Shown piece by piece: positions 13,001 to 25,900 of a stretch of DNA of 64,000 bases. The notes under the pieces are model-generated. The model saw only the letters and a program-made list of their open reading frames with translations, was not told where the DNA came from and did no database searches. The translations under genes and the position numbers were made by a program. Position 1 is the first letter of the stretch; each line of letters starts with the position of its first letter. This DNA is from Centroberyx gerrardi (lineage: Eukaryota; Chordata; Actinopteri; Beryciformes; Berycidae): NCBI RefSeq assembly GCF_048128805.1, contig NC_136016.1:14493676-14557675 (forward strand), given 5' to 3'.

Positions 13001-13857
13001 ATTGGTTTCTGGAGGCAAAATAAAAAGCACCTTAAGCCTTTTAGGGCCGGCAGTGCCATTTTACAGCAAACAACATTAAACATGAATAACTTTGATGCCA
13101 GAATAAAAAGGACTGCACCAGAGGAAACTATGAGTCCTTATCTATAGAGAAGCACAAAATGTATGCCAGAATAATGGAGGAAGGTGACAACAATGACCAC
13201 AAATTCTTGATTCTTTTTGCCAAACCATTTGGTCCAGGAACAGTTAAGAAGCCACAACAAATGGGTATATCAACTAAGGGTATAGAAAAATAAAACCTAG
13301 AGATTCATAAGTCCATCATTTTTCTGTGTTCCTTCACTGTAAGTTTGGTAGCTTTGAGCCAGTTAATTATTTATTATTATTTAATTTATTTTTTAATGAT
13401 ATATTCAAATAAGGCTTTATCTGTCATTTGTTTTTCTTTCAAGCATTGAGGACTTGACCCCAGGAGAAAAAGACATTGAGGTCAGCCGGGCAGATTTGAA
13501 AAAACATCTGACGCTAACAGATGTGGATGGGAAACCATGGTATGTAGATGGATTTCTCAGAAAGTAGGACCGTTTACCTCATTGCAATGCAATTGTTGCA
13601 CAATATCAGAGTGATAAAGTGCCTAAATCTATGTTCTTTCACCCATAATGGCCTGCTTTGTTCTAGATGCGTAGAAAACCTCAACCAATGCAGCTAAGGG
13701 AGTTAGCCTATAATACAGATACTAGAACAAAGGAAAAACATGGGGACGAGTGTTTGTCTTACATGTTTTTTTTTTTATCAAAACCATTTAAAATCATTGA
13801 GTTTACTCAGCATGTGCTTTTGAAGCACTGTAAATTGCTACAGCTGCTTGTGTATAT

Positions 13858-13890
<33 letters not shown>

Positions 13891-14382
13891 AATGATCTTT
13901 AACATTATACCTGATCCCTTAAACTATATTATGCTATGTTATAGACATGAAATTGCCAAATAACGTAGGACTGAGGGCTATGGATTGGGTTCAAAACAGA
14001 GACAGAATGTGTTTGTATGTGTGTGTATGTGTGTGTGTGTGTGTGTGTCGCAGTGTGTCTGGGTGGACAGGCCAGCCACAGACGATGTGCATGTTCCACA
14101 AAGGAGACCAGATTCTGGCCATTAATGATTTGCATACCAGCAGCGTGGAGGAGTTCAACATCTACCTTAACAAGCTACTCAAGAACCAGGTACATTCTTT
14201 TGAAACGCACAAAAAAACAAATACACACACACATACACGAGTGCCCATGACGTGTTTGTATCTATGACATCTGTCGGTCTGTCTCAGAGGTAAAATATGT
14301 GTGTTTTCAGGTGAAACTGACCATACTGCGTCTTCCTGGATGCCAGCCTCTTCACTCATCCAGCTGCCTCTGCAGTGACTGA
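4022..14382 (+). CDS. plekhs1: Pleckstrin homology domain-containing family S member 1-like protein
   Basis: Coding exons: 4022-4046, 4485-4582, 4684-4802, 5378-5512, 6530-6605, 6911-6943, 7348-7401, 7620-7658, 8314-8376, 8811-8891, 9068-9138, 9493-9543, 9702-9827, 12221-12352, 13444-13539, 14054-14189, 14311-14382. They give 468 codons (the human protein is of similar length), in frame throughout with GT-AG borders. Residues about 24-140 form a PH domain: [14 protein letters not shown], and the invariant Trp132 in the last helix ([11 protein letters not shown]). PH domains bind phosphoinositides or proteins at membranes. A disordered Ser/Pro/acidic middle carries Tyr motifs (YDYP 231-234, YMDM 259-262, YETV 266-269). 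Residues about 400-455 resemble a PDZ half (GDQILAIND). The gene lies upstream of dclre1a, as in human. The weakest exon is 6911-6943. Function is little known; an adaptor role is inferred. Confidence 0.85.
4908..5283. mobile_element. Tc1-like non-autonomous element (MITE) in plekhs1 intron 3
   Basis: The ends are near-matching terminal inverted repeats: ACTACCAGTCAAAAGTTTGG at about 4919 and its counterpart CCAAATGTTTGACTGGTAGT at 5261-5280. TA lies at both outer edges, as expected for Tc1/mariner insertion. The interior is about 330 bp, AT-rich and encodes no transposase. The terminal repeat is the kind carried by a widespread fish Tc1 family. It is probably an internally deleted copy. Confidence 0.85.
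5607..5628. repeat. Poly-A run (22 A)
   Basis: A homopolymer in plekhs1 intron 4. No adjoining SINE body or target-site duplication was recognised. Confidence 0.8.
9828..12220 (+). other. plekhs1 intron 13 (2.4 kb)
   Basis: The intron lies between exons ending at 9827 and starting at 12221. It contains a (CA)n tract at 10289-10313. I saw no further exon in frame and no clear transposon. Confidence 0.6.
10289..10313. repeat. (CA)n microsatellite
   Basis: A perfect dinucleotide tract of about 12 units within plekhs1 intron 13. Confidence 0.95.
13861..13889. repeat. (CA)n microsatellite
   Basis: A perfect dinucleotide tract of about 14 units in the plekhs1 intron before the penultimate coding exon. 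A GT tract lies 120 bp downstream. Confidence 0.95.
14009..14048. repeat. (TG)n microsatellite against the plekhs1 exon 16 acceptor
   Basis: A TG-rich tract occupies the position of the polypyrimidine tract and ends about 5 bases before the CAG acceptor at 14051-14053. The exon that follows is in frame and encodes the PDZ-like segment. Confidence 0.9.
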
Positions 14383-15290
14383 CTGGGAATCAGCCTTCAG
14401 AGATTCCAGATGAGACAGACACTTCTATCTGGGTGTGTTCAAATAGCTCTATAAGGCACTGCCTGCTGAACAGACAGTGGGTTCATGCCATGTATCGACC
14501 ACTTTGGACAGCAGACAGTGTTTTCCCAAGGCTGTGGCTTGTACTGCCTATTGATCAGCTGCCTTACTGAGCTTACTGGTTTTGAAAGTCCTGAAGTATT
14601 ACAAGTAAAGTTAAAAGTTCAGGATATTAAAATGCATTGTATTTGTCAAGCGCTCAATGTTTAAACAGTGACTTGCAGTTTCAATATGATGAAATGTGAT
14701 TGAATACACTTAACATCATTGGTCTATTTAGGTAAGAGGTTTGTTCCAAACAAATAGCTGTGGGCAGAAGAAGGAAAGAAAATGACAAAGGCAGCTCTTT
14801 TTACTGGATACTTCCTCATGCCTCCTGTGTGATGTCTGCAAAAACACCCTCATTGTCCAACCGTCAGGAGCCAATAGAGATATGGTTCTGGGTAAAATTA
14901 AACCAACCAAATCGGTGAAGTGTTAGGTGCTTCAGGAGAGAGATGCAGTCTGATAATCCACAGATTTGCAGCCCTTTGTGTGTGTGTTGTCAAATGTGTA
15001 ACCTGAACTGTTTTCACACTCCTCTAGGCTTGTCTTGTTAATCAATGCCAAACAATTTGACAGGAGAAGAGGTGGGTACAAAAAATACAAAGAAAAGAGA
15101 AATAGAACGGAACTATTTGGAAGCTTAAGCACCCAGTAAATAAAAAATGAAGTAGATTTAAGCGTACTCCTTAGAATAAAACCTTGATATGTGGCAACTA
15201 TATATTTAGAAGGTGTAGTCAAACCTGAGGAAAGCCTAACATGAAGTCCCAACACAATAAAGAGTTCTGGTGCTTCTGGACTGGAGTGGG
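14383..15290 (+). terminator. plekhs1 3' UTR with candidate poly(A) signal
   Basis: Non-coding sequence follows the TGA at 14380-14382. An AATAAA hexamer lies at 15256-15261 and a later one at 16497-16502. Which is used cannot be told from sequence alone. Confidence 0.45.
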
Positions 15291-18200
15291 ATGATTTCCC
15301 TTGGCATTAAATCCATCTCTGCACTCAAATCATCCCTAAGTGGCAAAATTGAACATGGCTACTAACACAGCTATTCTTAGCAGTCAGCTTTACTCCAGGA
15401 TGATAATGTTCCTATCAAAAAAGCAGGAGTGTTCACCAAGAGGTTTAAAGAAAATGAAGATGATATTAGGCATAAGGCAATACATTCTCAATACGATATG
15501 ATCCCGATTTAGCATTTAAATGATATTCTGAAAAGGGATTATTCAAAATCAGCATGTTAGTTATGATTAGCACTGGCCTGATGTTCTTTATACTGACCAT
15601 ACCCTATATGTGTCTTATAACTCAAGAGAGAACAATTAAGTTGCACGACCAGTGTGAATGAAATCATCCAGTAATGCTGATTCATTCCAGCTTGCTCAAT
15701 ATACTGTACGCATGTTGAAATTACTTGGGAAAAACACGCCCAGCTGATTATGCCCAGAACAACAGAATGTTTTACGGCAGACATGTCAAAATGTCATTGC
15801 AATAAAAAATATTTCCGCAAAGCACATGCCATTGATTTCTACTCAAGAAAGGACATGCATAAATCCAAATTTTAACTTTTAACTCAGTTTTCCCTGGAGA
15901 ATGCTTTCACAGTAATTAGGTGTGGATGAATAACAAAAGACGCAGGGAGAGAGGAGTATTCCACGTTTGCCCACACCTCAGGGAGAGTCTGCTGAATTAA
16001 TATGCAGACAGAACCGTGTTGCACCTTAAGCTATGATTCACCTATTTCTCACTGATTTGAAACAGGAACGGTGACTCAGACAACAGTGGACACTTTGCTG
16101 AAATTTATAGTTTTATTATAACGTAGGGTAGATGAAGACAGGGCGTCGAGGAGTGAAGATTGTTATAACCTTTTTTTATTAATTATGTCTAGTGGCCAGT
16201 GTGACCAGGGGACAAGGACAACATCAAATGACAATTATCTGATGTTCTTGACGTGATTTTCAGACAAGGCCTGATCCATTGAAGACATATAATCCATTCC
16301 AAGTTTAATGTTTTAATAGAGCTGTAAGATAGATGTCAGTTCCATTTTTTTTCTTTTTTTGCAGACGACCATTCTTAAACTGTGCTGCTCAAGCTGTGTT
16401 CTATTACAAATGCATCCTTTACAAGGGTGTGTCAAATGCTATCAAATGTTATATTGGGATATTAAATGTGTACTTTATGTTTGTAAAATGATTATGAATA
16501 AATCTAACCACATTTTTCAACAATTAAAACACTGGTCATTTTTATTTCTTTGACAGATTTTTAAGACTGAGGCATGTCAATCACACTATTTACTATTTAT
16601 CTATTATATTTTTTTGTGCATAGGGCATGTGCAGAAGATTATCAGTGCATGTAACTGTTTTTAATGGAGGAGTAGGAATGTCATCTGTAAGTATGGGGCA
16701 GAGAACAAATGGCAGCGTAACATAATCATAATAACAGAATCGAGTTACTCAAACTCAGCAATGTAATTAGATTATTTTCAGTTGCTTTACTTCCCCAGTC
16801 CACAGAATATACAGTGAAACAATTTATTCCAGTTCACAGACTGCAATTTTAATAGTTTAATCATCTATAACTATTATCAACCATTATTTAAAGTTAAGCA
16901 AAATTATGTTGGTAATTCATGAGTCCCATTGAATTAGATGCCTTAACAATTTCTTGCTCATTTGCAGACATTCAAAGCAGAATCCCAAAACGATGGACAT
17001 TGCAAGCTTGTGTTGTCAGGCAACTGTAGCACAGCATTTTGACCCGAGACTGACTGTCTTTCACAATAAACATGTGTCATCCTCTTTGTTTTTCAAGGAG
17101 TATCAGTTCATTATTCTCCTTACTGAACTATGAGAGCCAAAAGATGATACATAATATGATTCATTGTCTTGCTCAAGGACACTTCAGCAGGGTGGATGCT
17201 TGCTGTCATGGGGCTTGAACCTTGGCTTCCAGTTCTCTCTCTACTCACTACACCACCCTGCTGCCCAAAATATATACTGTAGTGATCCATATCCTAATCT
17301 TTTACAGAGGATATCGCTTCATTTAAGAATTCATGTATTCTTATGGTCTGGTAGTTGTTATGTTTTTTGTTATTCTGAAGACAGGCTGGTCAGCATTTGT
17401 GAACATAAACAACTCTCCCAAAATCAGACACCAAAGAACAAAACATATCTTCCGACTGAACGAAAAAGGATTTTCAATAAGCCCCAAGTCTTAAACTTCA
17501 ATCCAATTTCACGTCGGCTAGACTAATACATGTCCTGCATGCCTAATGGGAGAATATGGTACGGCATCCTTATTAGAAACGTCTGGATTGCTGTGGGTAT
17601 AGATAGTAATAGAGGGATTATTACATCGATTACTCCTCTTGTAAAGTGGGTGACGACATAACCCAGTATGATAGAGGGAAGGAAAAGAGGGGAGAGAGGC
17701 GAGTGTGCAGTTTATGTATTGATAGATTCTTCAGTCTAAGGGAAGTTTTCATTTGCACACATTTCAGTCAGGAACACTCTCGTCATAGATTTAACCATTT
17801 ATTGCAACAAATGGAAATACAGTTATGCTTGGCGCTGATGGCTCCGCTCTTTAGATGCTCCCTGCATTAGCCAAGCAGCATGCTAAGCCAAAACAGGGAG
17901 CGCAATGCAGAAAACCCCCAAGGGTATACAAGAGTGGGCCCAAAGCAAGACACTGAATACAATTTTTACCTTTGAGCCTTGTTAAGACTCTGAACTAGAA
18001 AGGTGGAGGCTGGGGTGGTGGAGACAAAGCTTTGCCAGCAGCAGCAGCGGTGAGTGAGGCAGCAGTGGTGTAGTGAGGATCAGTGTAGAAGGGAGTCATA
18101 TTTAAATGGACCGCCTTGATGTGAGAATGGCTGTGATTGGTGTATGACTGATTGGAAGCACTGATTCGATCAGCGGGCTGTCAGCTGATTACAGCTGGGG

Positions 18201-19310
18201 CGTATGACTTCCGTGTCCTGCATGAACTAACGCGATGCTTCATATTTTGGAAATTCATTTTGTAGTGAGGTGCTGCATGAGGCAAAAACATTATGAATGA
18301 AAAACAACTTCAGAGTTTTTTCATGGCTCTCGTTAAGGCTCATTTTTAGTTAAAAACCACAATTTCCAGGTATTTCCAACTATTATTTTGAAAACTGTGT
18401 TCAATAAATGAACAGAGTAGCTCTGCTCTGCCACAAATGACATAAGTGTTAATAACAATGAAAGCTTACATAAGGATTTAGTTTTCAAGAGTGATACCAA
18501 GCAGCTGTTATGAGCCTGTTGTTCAGGTGTTATGAAAGCACCGGCTGCAAAACAGACCTACAGGAATCCTCACCTCCAGAGAGCATCATAAAACCTTTGC
18601 AGTTTTTATATAAGCTACAATTCATGGCCTATCCCTAGTTGACAAAGCAAGATGGGCAGGCTACTAGTGTGAACTTGGCTAAGCATGGTTTGATCTCACC
18701 GTACTTTGCAATTTTCTCACCCTGGCCCCCTGAGCATGCACACACACAGCTCAGATGCCTCAGTCTGACAACTTCCTCATGGGAAGACAAATCTAGCAAA
18801 GTGATTTTGTGAGAATATTGTCTGACAGATGCTGGGATTTAGAAACCTCAGCTGTTGTTCCCAGTGTTGGTAGAGGTTAAGGCCCCACTCTCTGGACCCT
18901 CATGTGCCCGTTGGCTTAGGATCAAAGCCTTCCTACTCTCTCAATAGTGAAAATACTGCAAGATTTGGATAGCACACTACATAAATTACAATTCATTTTC
19001 ATAGCCACTATACAATAGTGGCGATTTTGCACTTTGACCACACCTTAAGTTCCTACTAAGCACCATGTCTCCCTGACATGGTGACAGCAGAGAGATCGTT
19101 TGATTTAGAATCAAGGCAATGCAACCTTGGAAACCAGAAAAAGGTCTTAAGCTTTACAATATTTGTGAATTTAATTTTAAAAAAATCCAAGTTTGAATTT
19201 GCGAGTGGAGTGTCTAATTTTTACAATTCTAAAGTGACAAGAACAGATGAATGTTAGAATATATTAATGTTACTCTCCCAGACACACACAAAAAAAAAAT
19301 AGGCAAACCG
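15291..19310. other. Intergenic region between the tail-to-tail plekhs1 and dclre1a genes
   Basis: About 4 kb of AT-rich sequence without long or motif-bearing frames. It holds one antisense SINE remnant (17161-17276) and scattered poly(A)-like hexamers. No RNA gene was recognised. Confidence 0.5.
17161..17276 (-). mobile_element. tRNA-derived SINE remnant (antisense)
   Basis: Read on the minus strand it starts GGTGGTGTAGTGAGTAGAG (box A-like). It then has AAGGTTCAAGCCCC (box B-like, GGTTCRANNCC) and continues TGCTGAAGTGTCCTTGAGCAAGAC, a tail common in teleost tRNA-derived SINEs. A second diverged copy with the same order lies at 20288-20393. Family name not assigned. Confidence 0.6.
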
Positions 19311-19953
19311 TTAAATATTTAAAACACATTTATTGACATATTTTTTCACTATAAAATTAAAAGGTAAAATATACAAAGTATTTACATTGAGAAATACAAT
19401 AACTGCACCATTTCAAAGCAGCACTTACAGCATACTGGCAGTAAGTAGTGGGAAAAATAGAGGTAGCCAAGGCAGCCGCAGCAAAAGGTCCATTTAATTC
19501 AGTGCCAACATACAACAGTCCTCAATCAAACAGATCTAACCACAGTAATGCTGCGTGTATAACTTCAGATTATCATTATACAAGTAGCTTTTGGTATTGT
19601 TAGTCATTTCAACTCCCGCCCAATATGGAAAAGAGCAGAACCTTTCAATGAAATTGGTTATGACGAGCAGTTACTTAACCTTCATGTTCACTTGATTGAT
19701 CACAACCCTTGCTCTGTATAGAAATGCTAATGTTAAAAGCTCACTGGTCTTGGTCGTAAACAATTTCAGCACGAGCAACAAAATGAGTCTAGTTTTGTCA
19801 ATCAACATGACAATCTTTATGAGTCCCATAGTAATACAATTAAATACTGGAGTATTGAGGATTACCGTTTGCTTTTCTTACCACTGACTAGGAGCACAAG
19901 CAATTTTATGGTTAGCTGTAAACATGCTTAACCAATTCACTGTCGAGGTTAAG
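19310..19953 (-). terminator. dclre1a 3' UTR and poly(A) signal
   Basis: On the minus strand a consensus AATAAA lies at 19334-19329, about 620 bases after the TAA stop at 19956-19954. The interval between has no coding features and is AT-rich, as expected for a 3' UTR. Confidence 0.55.
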
Positions 19954-22900
19954 TTAAGATTTAAGATTAGCTTTGGCTTCCATGAGCCACGCGCTGAAAC
20001 ACTTCTCCATAGCCCTCCTACTACCCCAGCTGCCATTATTGACTGTAGGGATGATCTTGAGAGGCTGGAGCCACTGGACAAATCGCTTCATCTCCAGAAA
20101 GCTGCTGTGTTCGCTGTATGGGATTCCTGTCAAGAAAATAGAATGGGTTTTATGGTTGATGACTTAAGTTGCACCCCCCCACAAAAAAAAAACTCTGGCA
20201 CTTGAAACAGATCTTAAGCTTAAGTTGCATTTGTCACCCTACTTGTATAATGCAAAAGCAACCATGCCAAAATGCATTAACTATCAGGTTTTTGTGTCTT
20301 ACAGTAGGACAATTCAGCAGCATCATATGGCCTTGAACCTGGGCCTTCCAGGTGAGAAATGGTCTCCCTACACCACCATGCTGACTATGCATGACCACCA
20401 AAAAGGTCAGGGTCGCACTGGGATTCTACGAAGTCTGGATGCAATCCAGTCGCAATATGCATAAAGGGATAAGAAAAATAAATTTAAAAATGTAGGTAGA
20501 ACAAAGATTGCAGACAGATTTAAAACAAATACAGCCATGGGACACAAATAAGACATTTTTATGCAAAGTGTGGACTAGAGATATAGATTTGATCACCATT
20601 TAAAAAAAAACCAAAACATTGAAATGACAAGCTCAACTGTAGCCACAGAGGATTAAATGTATGCACAAACTCTTGGTATTAAAAAGTGCAGACCGATTTT
20701 GAATTTACCAAAAAAAAAAAAGAAGTTACAGTTGGTGCTCGTATTGTACCACCAACATCTCACAGACCAACAAGATGCTGGGTATATCAATGCATGTCAC
20801 ACCAATTAAAAGATACATACAACAGGATCACACTCAAGAATGAGAAATGTTTGCATTTACAAATAAGCATGCATGCACATGTACGTGTAAGAGCACAAAA
20901 TATCCTGTTGAGTTTAAATCAATTTAGGAAGTCTGTCTTTTCTTCACAATTTGAAAAGTGAAAATCTTTTGCCATCAATAACTTTTTATATCCAGTCTAT
21001 AAAGAGAAAGAGTGAAGCATCTGTCAGACAGCAGGTCAATTGTACTTTTAATTAATATTGTAAGTGAACTGAAAATTAACTGACCCCAAACTCTAAAATG
21101 TAGTTATCGTAGGCAAATGTAGGTCTTCATTTAACAACATCTTAAGGGGTCAGATAGGAACAGAGCTAAACCAAAGCCAAGGCTACGCTTCACTTTATGA
21201 TAATCCTGAAGACAAGCCGATGTTGTGCTGCGCTCCCCATCATCCTCACAGGGCCAAAATCAAGTCTAGGTTGTTATGATCTCAATTTTTGATTCATGAG
21301 AAGTCCCTGAGGGAGAGGAGCCAGGAGCGGTTCAGAATTGGACCAGGGGGATTCTTCACACTACTCAATTATACATCCATCTCAGCTCAATAGCTTAGGC
21401 GATCATTTCCCTAATTTCCCCATTAAGATCCATCAAGTCCAATGAAGACAGAAGAGATTTGGTTGGAGGTAAGAACCTGTCAAGGAGCCAGATGTCTGCT
21501 GCATATCCAAAAATATGGAAAAGGCAGTAAGATATGCCATGAGGCAAAGCCTTACAAGACAGACTAGATGCCAATCAAAGTGGTCCACAGGCTCAGACTG
21601 TTCCTCTAACAGGACAAGGAGGCTTGTAGATGGAGCAGTGAGATTATCAAATGACTCTCTTAACACTTCTTTTGGTTCAGGGGGTGAGGAGAAGACGACA
21701 CCTTGGGACGACTGTTGCAGAAAACTGCTACCTCCTGTTTGGCCTCATTCCACCCCCTCCCCAGGTTTGATGGGGTCTGCTGGCTGAAACTGTGTCTAGT
21801 CAAGTGTAGCGTCATCAGTCATCCCACACGCAGAGAACAATATTAGTAGCAATAGCAGCATATGGCTGGAAAGAGAAAGGAAAAGGGAGACAAACACAAG
21901 GCAGAGAGAGAGTGCAAATCGGCATGCACCAGAGCAACGCACAAAATGCTGAGGAGGAAATTATGTGTGTGTGTTAGTCAAAGCCTCTAGCTGGTGATTG
22001 TATATTACAGGCCAGATGGCTAGTGCTGTTGATGTTCAGCAAATGTGAACAAGGGAGGACAGGAGGAAAAACAGTCTAAAAATCGATAATGGCAAATCAA
22101 GTCATGGCCTACTTAATTACTGGGGCTCAACACTAGACCACTGTCCAGCAGTGCTGTCAGTGACTGAAGATATGACTAATGGCAGAAGAGCTGTGGGGCA
22201 GACAGCGGGGATGAAATTCATCTATAAGAGTTCACACACCAGATAAAGCCATATGTTGAGGGCGAGGCATGCAGCGTGAAGTGCTGCTGCCTGTGTCGGT
22301 CCATAGATGCCTGTTCTTCCTGGATAAGAGCCCTGGACGCTCAAGATGCCACAATGACATGACCCATAGAAGGCATCAAGCGGACTTATAGTCCTACATT
22401 GCATAAGCCCAACCACACATACAGCTCAGTAGATGCACCACAATAGACCTGCATGGGCATGCAGCAGAAATATTGGCCTAAATATTGGTCTGTAACATAA
22501 TATCGCAGCGATAAGCCCATTTTCCTATCCACCTCTGGCAGTCCTGTAGTCATTTCTGTTGATGGGAGCACAAAAGGATATTGGTACACAGTGTTTCCCC
22601 TGAGAATCAATGGTCAGGGTGGACTATCATGTGTCGATTTTTATCAGTATTGCCCTCAGTGGAGTCATATGGTCTAAACGGCGTTTCAAGGGTGTTTCCA
22701 CCCTGCCACTTCTGGGTAAAACAAAGGTATATTATCCCCAAGCTCATATCTCACTCAGTAATATGTCATGATGCCTGTGGCCTGGTGATTGAGCAAATCT
22801 ACAAATGGCACCTTTGTTGACTAAAAGAAGGAAGAGGTCAATTTTAGTTAAAATGCGTTTAACTGCGGTCACATCATGTTCAACATACCCTTTCTATATA

Positions 22901-25900
22901 CATTTCCTGTTAGTCATGCTCTATTCACTGTAGGTTGGCAAACTACAAATCAGATAAACATCTACAATGAGGGATGGCAGTAAAAATCTGACATGCCACC
23001 GTTGACTGTAACGGCAGAAGGAGCAGCAGTACAAGTAAAGATGTAAACCTTTTGCTGTATTGCCACCAAGTTTCCTAACCAGATGTTGAGCCTGTCAAAA
23101 TTCAGCTCTTTTAACTACAAAAACAAGCCTGTGTGTTTTTAGAGTTCTCAGACACAGGCTCAGCAGAATGCGCTGCCCTCCCCCATACCAGTTTACTGGT
23201 TTGGCGCCTTGGTTCAACCAGGCCCACATGTATACAGTGTGTAAGAGATTAAGAGAGTGGAAGCCAAATGCAGATAGCACTCTTAGGTAGTCAATGCCAG
23301 TCGCCCCTCTAATCCTGGCAGATTTGCACTAGCATGCTGACATAGCAGTCATTACCTCATATGGTACGGATATGCTACCTGTGTTCTTCCATTACAAGTC
23401 CGCCAAGTTTTGGGAGCTTCATATCAACAGAAAAATCAGACTCATATGACAACACAAACACACTCTACAAGAAAGCAGTAGACTGATCTTGAGGAGGCTC
23501 CAGTCCTTCAGTGTGTGCAACAGACTGAATCTTCTACCAATCCGTAGTGGCCACTGTGCTGTTCTTTGCTTTTGTGTGCTGGGGTGGCAACATCAAGGTA
23601 GGGGATGAAGAAAGGCTAAAGAAACTGGTTTAGAAAAACAAAAACAAAAAAAAAAGGCTGAACTGAATCTCCATCTTGACAATGCCTCCCACCGATGCCA
23701 CTACCATGCCGACTGCCATCAGGCTACAGGCTTCCAGCCACAATAGCTCTTCTCAGCCAAGTAGGGAGGCTGCTGAAGCCTGGGTGCCTGCCCCGTCTCC
23801 ATCAACTGCTCTGGACTACTCTGCACAACAGCCTGCTTCTGTGTTCTCCGTTCATATCTTTATATGAACTGGTATATACACTTCTGATCACATTTATTTA
23901 ATATGATACCTTAATCTGTAAATTTGATCATGTGAATAAGTCACAGTGCACACTTGTAATAACACTTAGTTTCTGCAAATATGCCCGCTCCAACTGCAAT
24001 GTATTCAGCCTATGCCTACAACATTCTCTTAATTCTTTACCCTCTATTACCATCAAGCTGAATAGAATTTGAATGGTGCCATGGTTCGTTGGTTTGTTCT
24101 TGCTCTTCTTTCTCTCCCTCCTCCATCCTCTCTTGCCAAAAGAGGGAGCCGTAGGCTAAATAGTACAGCGTGGGAAACATTCACGTTTTTGGCAGGGGAA
24201 TTGCCACTCTTGTAGAGGAGCCCAAGCAGTGTGTAGCGAGAGAACATTTAAGATTATTATTTACAATTATGTAATAAGGTCCTGCTTTTGGTATAGTTTA
24301 CCTGCAAAACTGAAAAGAACAAAAATAAAAAAACTTTTAGGGCATTAATGGCCTTAACCCTGCGCAAAGCCTTCAAATACTGCAGAATGGCAGTGAAAAA
24401 GCCCTGATTCATATGCCACAGAAGGTATGACTGAGGAAAAAGGACATTATTGTTGGCCATTTCTCTCCCATCATTCATTCTCATCTTTTCAAGCCTAACC
24501 AGATTACTCATGAATGCGCTCACAAAGAAACAAAAAAGGTATAAACAGAACAAACCATGTTCTTTATTCCTTCTGATGAATAACTAGCTCTAGTGTACAG
24601 ACAACCAAAGAAAGATGAGTCCATACCATAGATGGAGATGTTGCCACTGGTCTGAGGCTGGATGTCTTCCACTGATTCCACCTGCTGGCTGAAGGTCCAG
24701 CCTGTGGGCTTGAAGGCCACCAGCTGCTCATACTGTCCTGAGAACCTGCTCAGGTGAGCCTGCAGTTTCTGAAGACCAGATGAGGGTGAGAGGGGGAATG
24801 GCATGAGGATTTCATGCTCAAACATTCAAATGGAGCCATATTGTACTTTTCTGACATTTCTGACATTGAGGGCTGAAATATTTCTAAAATGTCATCATGA
24901 ACGCAACAAATTCAATATATGTAGATCTTCTGAAAAAGGTCTATCATCATAGAATTAGTTATTTAAATCAGACCCCCAAAAAAGCAGCTAGACACTTAAA
25001 CCTCTCTTCCAAAATGTAAAATCCACCATATAAACTAAATCAAAAGATCTGGTTCCTTTGTGTTTTGACTATCCAACTTCAGACATTATGCTCCAAGAAA
25101 ATTTGTAATTTCGATTAATGTCTTTACAAACATTTCTAGCTATCCAGTTTCCAGAGCTGCAAAAACTGGATAGCTGGTTTGCTTGATTAATAATTGATTT
25201 GATGATTTAATGAATATACTGCATTTCAGGGTGTCTCTTCATGATAAAACTGCTCAAGTACTTTTTTGTCTAAAGGTCTCAATTACAAAACCTTAAAACT
25301 GCAATTTTTCCCCCCAGTCAGCTTTTCTGTGACTAATAATGCATCTCGCTTGTCTCCATTTCAGGGAGACGCTGTGCTTGGTCATCATAATTAGCATTTC
25401 CTAATTATTTGAACTTCTGTCCTTGATACTTGCATATGCATAGACCATAAGCAGAATAGGATATGGCTGTTTATGCATACACCATGAGCAGAATAGGATA
25501 TGGCTGTTTATGCACATCAAAAATAAACTGTCCAATCAAACAATCATTCCATCTGAGGTTAAATGATCTTGGTTAAACAAGATACGTTTAACACAAGAGC
25601 AAGCAGACGGGTTGAAAAGTAGGTCACTGTATAGGCCAATTTGCACAAATGCTGTATGTGCTTGGACAAAAAAAAAAAATCTCTCAGAAACCCCTTACCC
25701 CTTCATATAGCTAAAAGTTCTGTTATAGGAACTGGTTAAACTTATCATCTCTCATAGTATTGAGTTTGACATTATTTGTTTGACATAACAAAAGTTTTGA
25801 CTCGTCTCTGATGTGCTTACATTCTCATATTTGTGTACATAATAGTACTTTTTTCATTCTGACAAATAAAATACTCCTTGGGGGCCCAGAGACTTAGAAT

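Larger units (their letters stand above)
20127..24626 (-). other. dclre1a last intron (4.5 kb)
   Basis: The largest intron of the gene lies between the exons carrying the TSGNISIYG and IPYSEHSSF segments. It holds an antisense SINE remnant (20288-20393) and a LINE 3' fragment (about 23455-23980). The remainder shows only short frames without domains. Confidence 0.7.

Noticed and set aside
17161-20393. tRNA-like box A and box B sequences
   Set aside because: They lack a foldable tRNA body with acceptor stem and occur as diverged repeats with a SINE tail, so they are not tRNA genes.
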